Positions 8,883 through 18,486 of a DNA stretch of 64,000 nt are shown one piece after another; position 1 is the stretch's first letter, and each line of letters begins with the position of its first letter. The DNA is from an uncultured Sulfolobales archaeon (GTDB lineage: Archaea > Thermoproteota > Thermoprotei_A > Sulfolobales > Desulfurococcaceae), in NCBI GenBank assembly GCA_938045475.1, contig CALIML010000008.1, positions 1 to 64,000 of the forward strand, in the 5' to 3' direction. The translations under genes and the position numbers were made by a program. Under the pieces are notes generated by a model, which was given only the letters and a program-made list of their open reading frames with translations, had not been told where the DNA came from and searched no databases.

Positions 8883-9697
8883 TGTTGAATAAAGCAAGCC
8901 TTGTAGTATACACAGCTTTAACTATCCTTGCGTTCATGTACTTCCTACCTTTTTGGAGTGTGCTTACAACTGCGCTTAAGAGTGATATAGAGGTGAGAAT
9001 GACTATACCTATAGTCCCGCCATCTAATCCTACGACGACCCCCCTACTTAAGGCTTTTGAATTAATGAAGCAAGGCTTGGTGAATAGCTTGCTTTTCACA
9101 AGCTTTGCCACTATATTCTCGAGCTTAATAGGCTCCGTTAACGGCTTTATGCTTTCAAAAGTGAAATTCAAGCACTCTGATACAGTGTTCCTTGCATTAA
9201 GCGTTGGAATATTTATTCCCTATCACGCGGTAGTAATTCCATTGATAACCGTTACTAGTAAAGCCGGCATCTATAACTCCATTCTCGGAATGACTATTGT
9301 TCACACAACATACGGCATACCTATATGCACTTTGTTCTTCAAGAACTTCTTCGATGAACTCCCCGAGAGCATATTGAATGCAGCTAGAATAGATGGAGCA
9401 GGCGACTTCACTATTTATAAAAGGATCGCGCTTCCACTCTCATGGCCTGCATTCATAATTACTGGAGTATTCCAGTTCACAAGCATATGGAATGACTTCT
9501 TGTTTGGCGTAGTACTAACTAAAGGCAGCAATCAGCCTGCCAGCGTTGTACTAGCTAACCTCCTTGGAACAACGGCTGCTGAATGGAATGTACAAATGGC
9601 CGGTACATTCATATATGCTTTACCGGTGGTAGCAGTATACCTCCTCCTTGGCAAATACTTAATTAGAGGCTACCTCGCTGGAGCTATTAAGGGGTAA
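8882..9697 (+). CDS. Sugar ABC transporter permease, MalG type
   Basis: This 271-residue membrane protein is the second half of the pore. Its EAA loop reads LNAARIDGAG...RIALPLSWP (about 166-186). The ATG overlaps the stop codon of the upstream permease (TAATG), indicating translational coupling. Its stop is followed after a few bases by the ATPase gene. Family members import mono- or oligosaccharides. Given the binding protein, glucose or mannose is the likely cargo. Confidence 0.92.
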   Translation: MLNKASLVVYTALTILAFMYFLPFWSVLTTALKSDIEVRMTIPIVPPSNPTTTPLLKAFELMKQGLVNSLLFTSFATIFSSLIGSVNGFMLSKVKFKHSDTVFLALSVGIFIPYHAVVIPLITVTSKAGIYNSILGMTIVHTTYGIPICTLFFKNFFDELPESILNAARIDGAGDFTIYKRIALPLSWPAFIITGVFQFTSIWNDFLFGVVLTKGSNQPASVVLANLLGTTAAEWNVQMAGTFIYALPVVAVYLLLGKYLIRGYLAGAIKG

Positions 9698-9703
9698 TGC
9701 AGT

Positions 9704-10807
9704 GTGGTGAACGTATACATTAAGGACTTATGCAAGAAGTTTGGAAGAGTAGAGGCTGTAAAGGACTTCGATCTAGAGGTAAAGAGCGGTGAGTTCTTCG
9801 TCTTACTGGGTCCAAGTGGGAGCGGAAAATCAACTGTATTAAATTGCATAGCTGGGATCATTAAGCCAACTAAGGGGGAGATATGGATTAGTGATAAACT
9901 CGTTGTTTCAACTGAAAAAGGATTATACGTCCCCCCGCAAGAGAGGAACTTAGGCATGGTGTTCCAGGACTTCGCTCTCTACCCCCATATGAGCGTGTTT
10001 GACAACATAACATTTCCCCTAAAGGTTAGAAAATTCCCTGAGAATGAAATAAGAATGAGGGCTGAGCAAATAGCTGGAATTTTGGGCATAAAACACTTAC
10101 TGAATAGAAAGCCTGGGCAGTTAAGCGGTGGTGAAAAACAAAGAGTCGGCCTAGCGAGAGCTTTAATTAGGAATCCCCCTCTGCTTCTAATGGACGAACC
10201 ATTGTCAAACTTGGATGCCAAGCTAAGAGTCCTAATGAGAGTTGAGCTAAAGAGAATACAGCGCGAGTTTAAAACTACAGTTATTTACGTAACGCATGAC
10301 CAAGTTGAAGCACTTAGCATGGGTGATAGAATAGGAATTATGTCTGCTGGAACACTACAGCAAGTAGGCGAGCCAACGGAGATCTATGAGAAACCCATTA
10401 ATACTTTTGTAGCGGGATTCATAGGCAGTCCGCCAATGAACATGTTTAACTGCACTCTAACTGATTTAGAGCGTGGAGTACTTGAATGCGATTTCGGGAA
10501 ATACGTGCTGCCTAAATCAGTGACTGAAGCAATTTTTATGAAAGCTGTTAAAGAACTCATTTTAGGAGTAAGGCCGGAGCATGTGAAAGTAATAAGTAGC
10601 CAGATGCCTGGAGCTATAGAGGCAAAGCTTATCCATGTAGAAAAGCTTGGCAGAGAACTAATAGCTCATCTAAAGATCGAGGAGTCAAAAATTACATCAA
10701 TAATATCGCCAGAAGTTTACAGCAGTCTTAAGGAAACCGTGTGGATAATCTTTGACGAAAATAAAATCCATGTATTCAATAAAAGTAGTGGACAAGTAAT
10801 AGTATGA
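9704..10807 (+). CDS. Sugar ABC transporter ATPase, MalK/GlcV family
   Basis: This 367-residue ATPase powers the hexose importer. It has Walker A GPSGSGKST (about 37-45), Q-loop MVFQDFALYP, signature LSGGEKQRV, Walker B LLLMDEP with D-loop SNLD, and H-loop YVTHDQVEAL. All catalytic elements are intact, so it presumably works as a homodimer, in contrast to the two ATPases at 24-26 kb. The C-terminal third is the OB-type regulatory domain of MalK proteins. Two GTG codons (9704 and 9707) can serve as start, preceded by GGGGT. Confidence 0.94.
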   Translation: MVNVYIKDLCKKFGRVEAVKDFDLEVKSGEFFVLLGPSGSGKSTVLNCIAGIIKPTKGEIWISDKLVVSTEKGLYVPPQERNLGMVFQDFALYPHMSVFDNITFPLKVRKFPENEIRMRAEQIAGILGIKHLLNRKPGQLSGGEKQRVGLARALIRNPPLLLMDEPLSNLDAKLRVLMRVELKRIQREFKTTVIYVTHDQVEALSMGDRIGIMSAGTLQQVGEPTEIYEKPINTFVAGFIGSPPMNMFNCTLTDLERGVLECDFGKYVLPKSVTEAIFMKAVKELILGVRPEHVKVISSQMPGAIEAKLIHVEKLGRELIAHLKIEESKITSIISPEVYSSLKETVWIIFDENKIHVFNKSSGQVIV

Positions 10808-10989
10808 TCTTTAGCTCAATGCATCATAAAACTAAATTTCTAACAAAACTCTCTACACACTTAGGGAATCACGCTCTTTAGTCTACTTCATCCATATTTC
10901 TTTAACGTCTTCACTTCACGCCATATTTAATTACCTCATCTTCTGTACGAAACCTATTTTAAGCATAGTTTGAATCCCAATGCCTTAAC

Positions 10990-11275
10990 CTGAACCTGTT
11001 TACTTCAATCACCTTGCTTAGGACTCAAGCTCCTTTAGAGTCCATGTAGAGAACAAGGTGAGTTCTGAGCTACGCAGTCTCTTTTATGGACTTGTAGCTC
11101 TCGTGGTTCACCAGCCTCCTCCCCCGCCTGGGTGAGCCATCTCCACCTCCTCATAAGTTCTTCAAAGAGCTTTGGATATAGAGTAAGATCCTCCATTTGA
11201 ATGTCCAGCGCTCCTTTCGAGACATAGACTATCCCGCATCTGGAGTACCCAACGTTTACTGCAACCCATATTTAT
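10990..11275 (-). pseudogene. Gene remnant, possibly transposase-derived
   Basis: The 507-bp gap between the ATPase and the peptidase gene contains an open stretch on the minus strand (about 11275 down to a stop near 11041) without a convincing start. It reads VAVNVGYSRCGIVYVSKGAL and continues with IQMEDLTL and EELMRRWRW. 'AVNVG' near the start could be a degraded RuvC-like motif of TnpB, but this is weak. A related fragment (GALYIQTEGLALRLDEL) occurs at 63260-63331. Both look like broken copies of one family. The rest of the gap shows nothing. Confidence 0.35.
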
Positions 11276-11314
11276 TCAAATCTTTGTTTCTATTTGGAAC
11301 AGCTGATGACAGCG

Positions 11315-12166
11315 TTATTGCATTAACTGCTTAAGGTATTGTAGTCCCGATCCTGCTAAAGCTAGTAGCTCTATTAACTTAAGGGCTTCACCGGGAGTGC
11401 TTAAATAGTATTCTACGTTATAAGCGTCGACTCTACTGGCTCCTGAAATAGTTTCAGCTATATCAGCTATTTCGCTTTCCCTAAACTCTATGCGTAATCT
11501 ATACTTATCGCAATTGAATTTAAGTGGTTTAGCCACTCCTTCTTCAACAAGGCTTAAGGCTTCATTAATCCTAGCTTTAATTTCATCAATTAATTCTTCC
11601 ATGGACTTATATACAGCCGCGTATCTGCTCACTCCTTGCTTAAACTCAACGAATACAGTCCAAGGAGAATGCCTCTCTACCTCACTCCTTAAACAGCTAT
11701 CTCCCGCAACCATAGCTACTGGTACACCGTGCTCCCCGGCTACAAGTGAATTCAGTAAAAATTCACTTACAGGAACCTCATTTAGCCAAACTCTATAGAA
11801 AGTTCTTCCACTATAGGTATGGTCTAAAATCCCCCTAATTGTCCCAGCTCCGCAGTGGTAGCCGATGAAGAAAGCTGCCTTATACTCACTGCATATACCG
11901 GTCACCATGGATATAGGTCTTGGATATCCTTGTATAAGCCTAACTCCACGCGGAAACGCTAAGTAATTCAAGTTAGTCATATAGCCATGGCTGTCGGCTA
12001 CAGTAACCTCCTTGAAGCCCTTACTTAAAAGCTCCTTAGCAATAATTGCGCTTAGCTTAGTCATAATTCTTGAGGCAACGCCGTACTGAGGACTCTTTGG
12101 AGAAAGCATAGTCAGCGACGCTACACCAGGTAAGCCTTCTAAGTCAACGCTTACATAAGCCTTCAA
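11315..12166 (-). CDS. dppA: M55 family D-aminopeptidase-like protein (DppA)
   Basis: This 283-residue zinc peptidase relative begins with SVDLEGLPGVA (6-16), the metal-binding SxDxEG motif of the DppA family. It continues with ADSHG (about 57-61) and a GYHCGAG / HTYSG region (about 103-119) holding further ligands. DppA of Bacillus releases D-Ala from peptides and assembles as a decamer. In archaea the true substrate is unclear. The start is TTG, preceded by GGTGG and a TATA-like ATTTATATAG near 12200. Convergent with the upstream ABC operon; no obvious functional link to neighbours. Confidence 0.85.
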   Translation of the reverse strand: MKAYVSVDLEGLPGVASLTMLSPKSPQYGVASRIMTKLSAIIAKELLSKGFKEVTVADSHGYMTNLNYLAFPRGVRLIQGYPRPISMVTGICSEYKAAFFIGYHCGAGTIRGILDHTYSGRTFYRVWLNEVPVSEFLLNSLVAGEHGVPVAMVAGDSCLRSEVERHSPWTVFVEFKQGVSRYAAVYKSMEELIDEIKARINEALSLVEEGVAKPLKFNCDKYRLRIEFRESEIADIAETISGASRVDAYNVEYYLSTPGEALKLIELLALAGSGLQYLKQLMQ

Positions 12167-12316
12167 TAAACCACCAGACTAACTAAAGCCGGCCTCTCTA
12201 TATAAATTGTGAGGCAGGTGAAATGATGTAGTTTGCTTAAAATATAGCTGACTGAAGTTATATAACGATCTTTTGGAAAATGCTTAGAGTTAAAGGATTT
12301 GCTAGAAAAAGAGCAA

Positions 12317-13012
12317 TTATTTCCCCCATGCCTCCAGGGCTTTTAACGCCATATCCCTCATTACTTGATACGGATCCTTTGCTTTCACTATTGCTGATGC
12401 AACTAATATTCCCTGCGTTCCAAGCTTTATTGCAATGTAAACGTCTTCGCCGGCACTTATCCCTGCACCAGTCAATATAATTAGTTCCTTAGATATCTTT
12501 CTTACTAAGTCGACTGTAGACGTTATTACTTCAGGCTTTGCTTTAGAAACAGGTATTCCTGTGCCTATTAATTCAGGAGGCTCTACAGCAACTATGTCTG
12601 GGTTAAGGGCAGCGGCTGCTGCAGTAGTCTCAGGCTCATCAGCGCACACAAGAGTCTTTAACCCAAGCTTCTTAGCCCTCTTAGTAAGCCAACCTATATC
12701 AGCTAGCTTCAATCTATGCTCACTGTGGTTCAATATTACTCCAACTGCACCAGAGTCCTTAACTCCTTCAAGAGGTATAAAGCCTGTCTGAGCTCCAGGC
12801 TCAACGGGATCAGCGTGTTGAGCGTAGACTTCGACTCCGCTTCCCTCTAAGTACTTCGCAACGCTCCTGATCTCAGTGTATGGAGGAGCTAAAATTATTT
12901 TAACACCAGTCTCTTCCCACACTTTCTTAGCTGATTCAGCTAGTTTAAGCGCCTTTTCGCCAAAGCTGTGCGGATAATATGCCTTAAAGTTTACAGCAAT
13001 TACAGGCTCCAT
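12317..13012 (-). CDS. tpiA: Triosephosphate isomerase (archaeal type)
   Basis: This 231-residue TIM barrel interconverts glyceraldehyde 3-phosphate and dihydroxyacetone phosphate in the cytosol. The length matches the compact archaeal enzyme (about 225-230, shorter than the bacterial 250). It has VNFKAY with the N-terminal Lys (about 7-12), the catalytic His in LNHSEHR (about 93-99), the catalytic Glu in AVEPPELIGTG (about 141-151) and the phosphate-loop GAGISAGED near residue 180. GGAGG lies before the ATG. It neighbours the FBP aldolase/phosphatase gene (66 bp upstream, same strand), so the two form a gluconeogenic cluster. Confidence 0.96.
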   Translation of the reverse strand: MEPVIAVNFKAYYPHSFGEKALKLAESAKKVWEETGVKIILAPPYTEIRSVAKYLEGSGVEVYAQHADPVEPGAQTGFIPLEGVKDSGAVGVILNHSEHRLKLADIGWLTKRAKKLGLKTLVCADEPETTAAAAALNPDIVAVEPPELIGTGIPVSKAKPEVITSTVDLVRKISKELIILTGAGISAGEDVYIAIKLGTQGILVASAIVKAKDPYQVMRDMALKALEAWGK

Positions 13013-13078
13013 AAATTACGCCTCCGAGATAAGGCTATGTAAATTCAAAATAAAAATATTTCTCAAAGACTTAGAGAC

Positions 13079-14215
13079 TTATGCTTCATGCTTATGGACT
13101 CCGGCTGGTGGAGGAGATATTCTTACAAACCTATCCTCAAGCTTCTTCAGCACCTGCGGTAGCGTAGTGTACTCCATTTCCTCTGGCCCAAGCCTATGAG
13201 GCATGAATGGTCCATGCCTCCTCATGTATTCAGCAATTGTTTGAGCAATTTTCCTAGTTTCATCAAATGCAACGTCGTCAAATAGATCAGCTGGCCCAAC
13301 AAGCCTTCCTTCCTTGATCTGCCATCCGAGGGCAATAATTCTTGGAGGGCCATCGAACCTCGTTACTCTAGCATACCTTTGTGGAACAGGCATTAGTGGC
13401 CCGAAGTGGCTTCCCCTCATCCATCCAGCAACTAAGTGTGGGAATGCAAATGCTTCTAAGACTTCTCCAACGGCTGGCAATCCATGTTGAGCTCTCACAA
13501 CGGCTACGGGATCGTCTTTACCGACGTATCTACCAGCAATAAGGTTCAGCCTCTCAGTACTCACTGCAGCAGCTATGAGGCCGTCGGCTTTCCTAAAGAC
13601 TCTCCTAACTATGTAACGACCCTGAGTTCCTATGAGGGCGAGAATGTCGTACATTTCGTCAGGGGCACTTAGTTTAACTGACCTCCCTTCATAGACGTCA
13701 AATACTTCAAAGACGAATCCCTCGTGCATCTTAGGATCAATTACTAAGCCAGCCGTATTGAATGGATCGGCAAACACTCTAAATAGCGGTAGGTTAAATG
13801 CTCCAGGCTCGGTTTTATCAGCGTGAAAAGTTATTATTGGTTCACTAGGCCTCTCCTCAAACTCTATTTCAGCAATACCCGGCCCCATCCCCCTTAGGTT
13901 CCCCGAGAATGCTTCTGAAAGCAAGTCCTGGCCAGCTGCATAAAGGCCTAGTTCTCTAGCCACTTTAGTGGCTTCCTTAAAAGCCTCCCACGCAAGTCCA
14001 TGTATATCAGGGCTATCAACACCCTTAGTGTGAGTCATTAATAGCTGTATGTCGTCACCTACGTGTGTAACGTAGAAGTCTATTATCACGCCCCTCCTCT
14101 TAGCTTCAGCTAACACTTTAGTGCACACAGCCAATTGATCTGGGTGAGGCATGTGGTGTCCAGCAATAGATCCTACGTCAGCCTTTATTACTGATAAAGT
14201 GGTTTTTTGACTCAT
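13079..14215 (-). CDS. fbp: Fructose-1,6-bisphosphate aldolase/phosphatase (type V)
   Basis: This 378-residue bifunctional enzyme condenses glyceraldehyde 3-phosphate with DHAP and then removes the 1-phosphate, giving fructose 6-phosphate in one direction only. The signature N-terminus SVIKADVGSIAGHHMPHP (8-25) carries metal ligands. THVGDDIQLLMTH (50-62), the Asp-rich HADKTEPGAFNLP and the segment near YAAGQDLLSEAFSGN are also typical. The length is usual. The ATG is preceded by GAGGTG at good spacing and a TATA-like GTATATTAG about 40 bp upstream. With TIM and PEP synthase in the window it supports gluconeogenesis as the main carbon route. Confidence 0.96.
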   Translation of the reverse strand: MSQKTTLSVIKADVGSIAGHHMPHPDQLAVCTKVLAEAKRRGVIIDFYVTHVGDDIQLLMTHTKGVDSPDIHGLAWEAFKEATKVARELGLYAAGQDLLSEAFSGNLRGMGPGIAEIEFEERPSEPIITFHADKTEPGAFNLPLFRVFADPFNTAGLVIDPKMHEGFVFEVFDVYEGRSVKLSAPDEMYDILALIGTQGRYIVRRVFRKADGLIAAAVSTERLNLIAGRYVGKDDPVAVVRAQHGLPAVGEVLEAFAFPHLVAGWMRGSHFGPLMPVPQRYARVTRFDGPPRIIALGWQIKEGRLVGPADLFDDVAFDETRKIAQTIAEYMRRHGPFMPHRLGPEEMEYTTLPQVLKKLEDRFVRISPPPAGVHKHEA

Positions 14216-14286
14216 TTAATGCACCTCATCTTCTTAGCTTACAGGAGTTTCATACTAATATACGTTACGTCTTTACATCCAGCAAT

Positions 14287-16146
14287 CTACTCCTCATCTA
14301 TTCCAGCGGCCTCTGGAACGAAGTATTCTCCGCGTGCTTTCTGAAGCCTATCTAAGTATGAGCCGGGCTTATTGACTCTAGGCCTCCCAGTAACAGGATC
14401 TCTTCTCACCGTCACCTCTAATTCGCTAAGCAGCTTATTCAATCCACTGCTTATTGACACTGGTTTAGATGCATAACCTCTTACCCCAGGCTCGCCGTAG
14501 AAAACCATGACTTTATCGGCTGCAAACGCCTGAAGCATTAGATCGTGTTCTACGACGAATGCTACAGCGCTTCTATCTTCAACCACTCTCCTGATCACTC
14601 TAGAGACATTTATCCTCTCTTCAACATCTAAGTAAGCTGAAGGCTCATCGAGTAAGTATAGCTTAGCTTCTTTAGCTAGCGATACAGCTATAGCTAACTT
14701 CTGTAGCTCCCCTCCGCTGAGCTCGTCAACTCTCCTGTCGAACAGCTTCCTTAACCCAAGCTTTGATACAAGCTCTACGTAAAGCCATGATGATGGCTCA
14801 ACAACGCTTGAATTAGCCTTCTTGATGTTACCCACTACTGTTTCTTCACTGAATATCTTTGGAGAAAGCTCTTGGGGCTTAATGCTAATGGATTCAACCG
14901 ATACCATTACTCCACCCTCACTGGGTTCAACTTCTCCTCCAAGAATTTTAATGAAAGTGGTCTTGCCTATTCCATTCGGGCCAATTATCCCCACTACTTC
15001 ACCAGGCACCGCCTCCCCCTCATCAGCCGCTAAGCTAAAGCTCGAACCATATTGCTTAACTATCCTCGACCACTTGACTGCTGGGTAAACAAGATCTCTT
15101 TTAACCTGTTGACCCATGCCCACCGGCAGCCTAAATACTATGGCCTCCTTCCTAATCCTCATGTTTTCCGATGGAAGGTATCCATGCAAGTAGTTATTTA
15201 TCCCTGCCCTGACTCCATATGGATTAGATACTACTCCATAAACTCCTGGCTCACCGAATATTACAACAACGTTATCTGAAATGTAGTCGAGAACCGTTAA
15301 GTCGTGCTCAACTACTACTACATAGCTTTTACTAAGATCTATGAACTCCCTTATGGCTCTGGAGACCCTTAATCTCTCCCTTATATCTAAGTAGCTACAG
15401 GGTTCGTCAAAGAAGTATGCGTCAGCATCCCTCATTATGGCTGCAGAGATCAGTACTTTCTGCAACTCCCCTCCACTGAGTTCATTAATTCTTCTATCAA
15501 CAACATTACTTAAGCTCATAGCAGTTATTAAATCCCCTAAAACACCTCTTTCATCTGCCTTAGCAAGCAGCTCCTTCACTCTCCCCTTAAGAAGCCTTCT
15601 AGCAGCCTCAATGTATTGAGGCTTAACAACAGCTCTAATCCTTCCATCACTTAAGTCCTTTAAGTAATTCTGCAGCTCTGTGCCGCGGAACGCTCTTACT
15701 ACTTCACTCCAGTCGGGGGACTCGCTGTATCTACCAAGATTGGGTTTCAGCTGTCCACTCAGGATCTTTATTGATGTAGTTTTACCACTGCCGTTTCTGC
15801 CGATAACTCCTAAAACTCTCCCCCTTCTAACTATCGGCAGATTATATAGCTTAAACATGTTCTCTCCATAGCGATGCACAGAGCTTTTCTCAAGCTCTTC
15901 AGGTAAGTTGACGATGGATATTGCTGAGTAAGGACATTTCCTCACGCATATTCCACAGCCTATGCATACATCTTCACGAATTACGGCAAATTTACTGTCT
16001 TCAGATAACTCAATTGCTTTAACAGGCCCCCTACGCTTATTCACTGGGCAAAACCTTATGCACTCCAGGCTACATTTACTCGGCTTACAGTAGTCTCTAT
16101 CGATTACTGCTACTCTAGTCAATTCACTGCACCCAGCGTGCTTCAT
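14287..16146 (-). CDS. ABCE1/RLI, ribosome-recycling iron-sulfur ATPase
   Basis: This protein splits ribosomes after termination. It has an N-terminal pair of [4Fe-4S] motifs (CxxxxC..CxxxCP and CIGCGICVRKCP) and two ABC cassettes: Walker A GRNGSGKT and GPNGIGKT, two LSGGELQK signatures, Walker B in YFFDEP and YLLDEP, and the hinge between. The frame stays open 40 codons further up (to 16266), but that part has no counterpart in the family. TATA-like elements (TTTTATAC near 16190 and ATTTAATA near 16178) lie just before the ATG at 16146. I therefore take 16146 as start, giving 619 residues (family about 600). Confidence 0.94.
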   Translation of the reverse strand: MKHAGCSELTRVAVIDRDYCKPSKCSLECIRFCPVNKRRGPVKAIELSEDSKFAVIREDVCIGCGICVRKCPYSAISIVNLPEELEKSSVHRYGENMFKLYNLPIVRRGRVLGVIGRNGSGKTTSIKILSGQLKPNLGRYSESPDWSEVVRAFRGTELQNYLKDLSDGRIRAVVKPQYIEAARRLLKGRVKELLAKADERGVLGDLITAMSLSNVVDRRINELSGGELQKVLISAAIMRDADAYFFDEPCSYLDIRERLRVSRAIREFIDLSKSYVVVVEHDLTVLDYISDNVVVIFGEPGVYGVVSNPYGVRAGINNYLHGYLPSENMRIRKEAIVFRLPVGMGQQVKRDLVYPAVKWSRIVKQYGSSFSLAADEGEAVPGEVVGIIGPNGIGKTTFIKILGGEVEPSEGGVMVSVESISIKPQELSPKIFSEETVVGNIKKANSSVVEPSSWLYVELVSKLGLRKLFDRRVDELSGGELQKLAIAVSLAKEAKLYLLDEPSAYLDVEERINVSRVIRRVVEDRSAVAFVVEHDLMLQAFAADKVMVFYGEPGVRGYASKPVSISSGLNKLLSELEVTVRRDPVTGRPRVNKPGSYLDRLQKARGEYFVPEAAGIDEE

Positions 16147-16269
16147 TAATGATAGTAAGTTATGCAAACGCTTATTAAATTCGCAGTGAGTATAAAAGAA
16201 CAGATGATGAGTGGCGACAGCGCGGAGTACGTGAAGAGCCAGAACCTCCTGATGCCTAAGCTCCATTAA

Positions 16270-16700
16270 TTTATGAACTACCGGTTTCTCAAAGCTCTCT
16301 CATCTATGTCTACTGGCCTTCCGTTATCTACAACTGCTTCATCATTCAATACTATGGTTTCTACATCGCTAGCGTTAGCGCAATAGACTAGGGCTCCAAT
16401 AGGATCGTTTACTGGATAAGCGCTGAGTCCATCGAGCTTCACCAGGCTCTAAGGAACCTATAGAGTCCTCTAAGCCCAGGGCCTCGACTCCACTCCTTCT
16501 AAAGCCCCTTTGAGAGAGGGCGTAAACCTCATTGCCTCAATAATGTCGTTGTTGCTGGCAGCTCCATAAGTTCCTAAAGCTGCATTGACTTCACTCCTCA
16601 GGTATTTTACCACAGGATCTATTCCCGAGCCTATTCCCTACAAACACTATTTCACCTCATTCAATCACTAGAGAGCCATTCCCTACCATTATTCTCACGC
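16270..16700 (-). pseudogene. Broken MTA/SAH deaminase-like amidohydrolase (MtaD family)
   Basis: The 654-bp gap holds, on the minus strand, scattered pieces of one amidohydrolase. First a start-like piece (VGNGSLVIE*GEIVFVGN), then ALGTYGAASNND, EAMRFTPSLKGA, EALGLEDSIGSLEPG, LDGLSAYPVNDPIGALVYC and NASDVETIVLNDEAVVDNG. The order matches the C-terminal half of MTA/SAH deaminases, but the pieces lie in different frames, a stop interrupts the first, and some 250 central residues are missing. The metal-site GTDGAASNN reads GTYGAASNN. It is clearly inactive. The part from 16700 to 16800 shows nothing recognisable. Confidence 0.75.
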
Positions 16701-16800
16701 GAGTTCTAACAGAAATCAAGTGCCCTCTTCAGTTATCATTACTGCGCCTCAAGTCACTTAGAGTACTATGTGATTCATTAGTAGAAGAGCTTATTGCCCA

Positions 16801-18366
16801 CTACTTCACCTTGAGCTTTATTGGCACATTATATTTTGCTTCAAGGATCCTTATTCTACGCAACTTCTTAGCCACAGATCTTGACATATCCTTAGGTAAG
16901 ACAACTACTACAGTTGAATCTTCAACGTATACTTCTGCTTCAGGAAGAATCTTTTGAACATACTTAACGACTCTATTCACAGTTGATGAAGCATGTATAG
17001 GGATCTTCTTAACTGGAATAACTATCGTTTGTTCTCCAAACGTATACATCTCATACTCAAGTTCCCCAGTAATGAAGTCCCTTACTTCAACTACAGGCCT
17101 AGCCAGTTCAGCCTCCTTAAGGCCCGTTGGTAGTTTAACGGTGATCCTGACTTCATAAACTTTCCCCACAAACCCCCTGTCAATGAATATCACTGTGTCC
17201 ACGAGGCTCGGTATCATGCCTAGCTCTACCCGCCCAATAAATCTCTGTATTGCATCTATGGGTGAAGTAGCGTGTACGACTCCTATCATGCCTATGCCAG
17301 CTAGCCTAAGATCTGCATATAGCTTGAAGTCCTCATCGCCCCTCATTTCATCGAATACTGTGTAGTCAGGCCTACTGAGCAGCAGTATGTCGTGCAACTC
17401 ACCCATATCAGCATAGTTCTTGCTGTACTGAGTAATTATTGGAGGCAGTATCATATCCCTGGGCGATTCAATAGTCTTCACTATCTTCCCCCTATTAACG
17501 TAGAATTCCGCTAGTGCTTGAGCAAAAGTAGTCTTCCCCATTCCCGGCGCTCCAGCTATCAATATTCCTTCAGCTCTCTCCTCAAGTCTCTTAATTAACT
17601 TAACCGATAGATTATAGTCCTCGAGCCTAAGCTTCCTTAAAGGCCTAACGGCCGTCACTTCCCATCCATCGCTTAGCGGAGGCCTAGTGATCACTATCCT
17701 ATATGATCCTAGTTGAACTATAGTCGATCCACGTCTATCTATCTCTATGAATGCATCGCCCCTCCTTTTAGCTTCTTCAACAATTTCCTTAGCTATTGCT
17801 TCAACCTCCTCCCTAGTCATAGGGTCCCTTTCAATAATTGAGAAAACCCATTCCCCAGGCTTGCCCTTCTTTGCAACAGGCCTTACTCCCTCCTTTAAGT
17901 GAACGCTCATTGTTGCTTCATCAAAGAACTCCTCTAGCTTCAGCTTACTGCGTTTAGATGGCTCAATAAATATGACTTTCATCCCTATGGCTGAAGCAAC
18001 TGTTGCCTGAACTCTATCGCCCGTGATCAATGTTGCATCTATGCTGAAGGCATAGTCCCTTATCAAAGCGTCTATAGCGCCGTAATCAGCGTGCTCTATG
18101 TCTATTGACTTAGCCCTCTCCCCCCCAACTTCAAAGTCTATGTAGCCATCTTCGCTGAGCTTCTTAAGCCTCTTTACTTCCTCTAGCCCAGAGTAGCCAA
18201 TGGCTTTCCCAAGGTTGGCTTGATGCTCGAGTTCGGCTAAAACAGCTCTGTGAATGATTACCTTGCCTCTAATGCCTTTCTCCACTATAAGCTTAGAGAC
18301 AGCTCCCTCTACAATAGCACTAGTGTCCGGTATGTATACTTCTTCACCAGCTAACACTAAGACCAC
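16801..18366 (-). CDS. PIN-domain / secretion-type ATPase / KH-domain protein
   Basis: This 521-residue, three-part protein is typical of archaea. An N-terminal PIN nuclease fold (about 10-140; YIPDTSAIVEG supplies the first Asp) is followed by a PilT/VirB11-like ATPase with Walker A GAPGMGKTT (about 278-286) and Walker B region YTVFDEMRGDED. A KH-like RNA-binding segment ends the protein (about 450-521). The role is not settled; the combination suggests ATP-driven RNA remodelling or cleavage. The start is GTG, preceded by GAGG. The minus-strand run from here to 11.3 kb is made of separate genes, with no tight operon. Confidence 0.9.
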   Translation of the reverse strand: MVLVLAGEEVYIPDTSAIVEGAVSKLIVEKGIRGKVIIHRAVLAELEHQANLGKAIGYSGLEEVKRLKKLSEDGYIDFEVGGERAKSIDIEHADYGAIDALIRDYAFSIDATLITGDRVQATVASAIGMKVIFIEPSKRSKLKLEEFFDEATMSVHLKEGVRPVAKKGKPGEWVFSIIERDPMTREEVEAIAKEIVEEAKRRGDAFIEIDRRGSTIVQLGSYRIVITRPPLSDGWEVTAVRPLRKLRLEDYNLSVKLIKRLEERAEGILIAGAPGMGKTTFAQALAEFYVNRGKIVKTIESPRDMILPPIITQYSKNYADMGELHDILLLSRPDYTVFDEMRGDEDFKLYADLRLAGIGMIGVVHATSPIDAIQRFIGRVELGMIPSLVDTVIFIDRGFVGKVYEVRITVKLPTGLKEAELARPVVEVRDFITGELEYEMYTFGEQTIVIPVKKIPIHASSTVNRVVKYVQKILPEAEVYVEDSTVVVVLPKDMSRSVAKKLRRIRILEAKYNVPIKLKVK

Positions 18367-18486
18367 TATCCTCTTTAAAGCACTAATCTCTATTAACGTA
18401 GCAACGTCTTTTTAAACACTACTAAGTAATCAAAAAAGTCTAAAGCCTGTTTTAAGGCGGAAATGGAGGGCGTGCCGCTTTTAAAC

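Noticed and set aside
16147-16266. A 40-residue N-terminal extension of RLI
   Set aside because: TATA-like boxes lie inside it, and the family begins close to RVAVIDRDYC.
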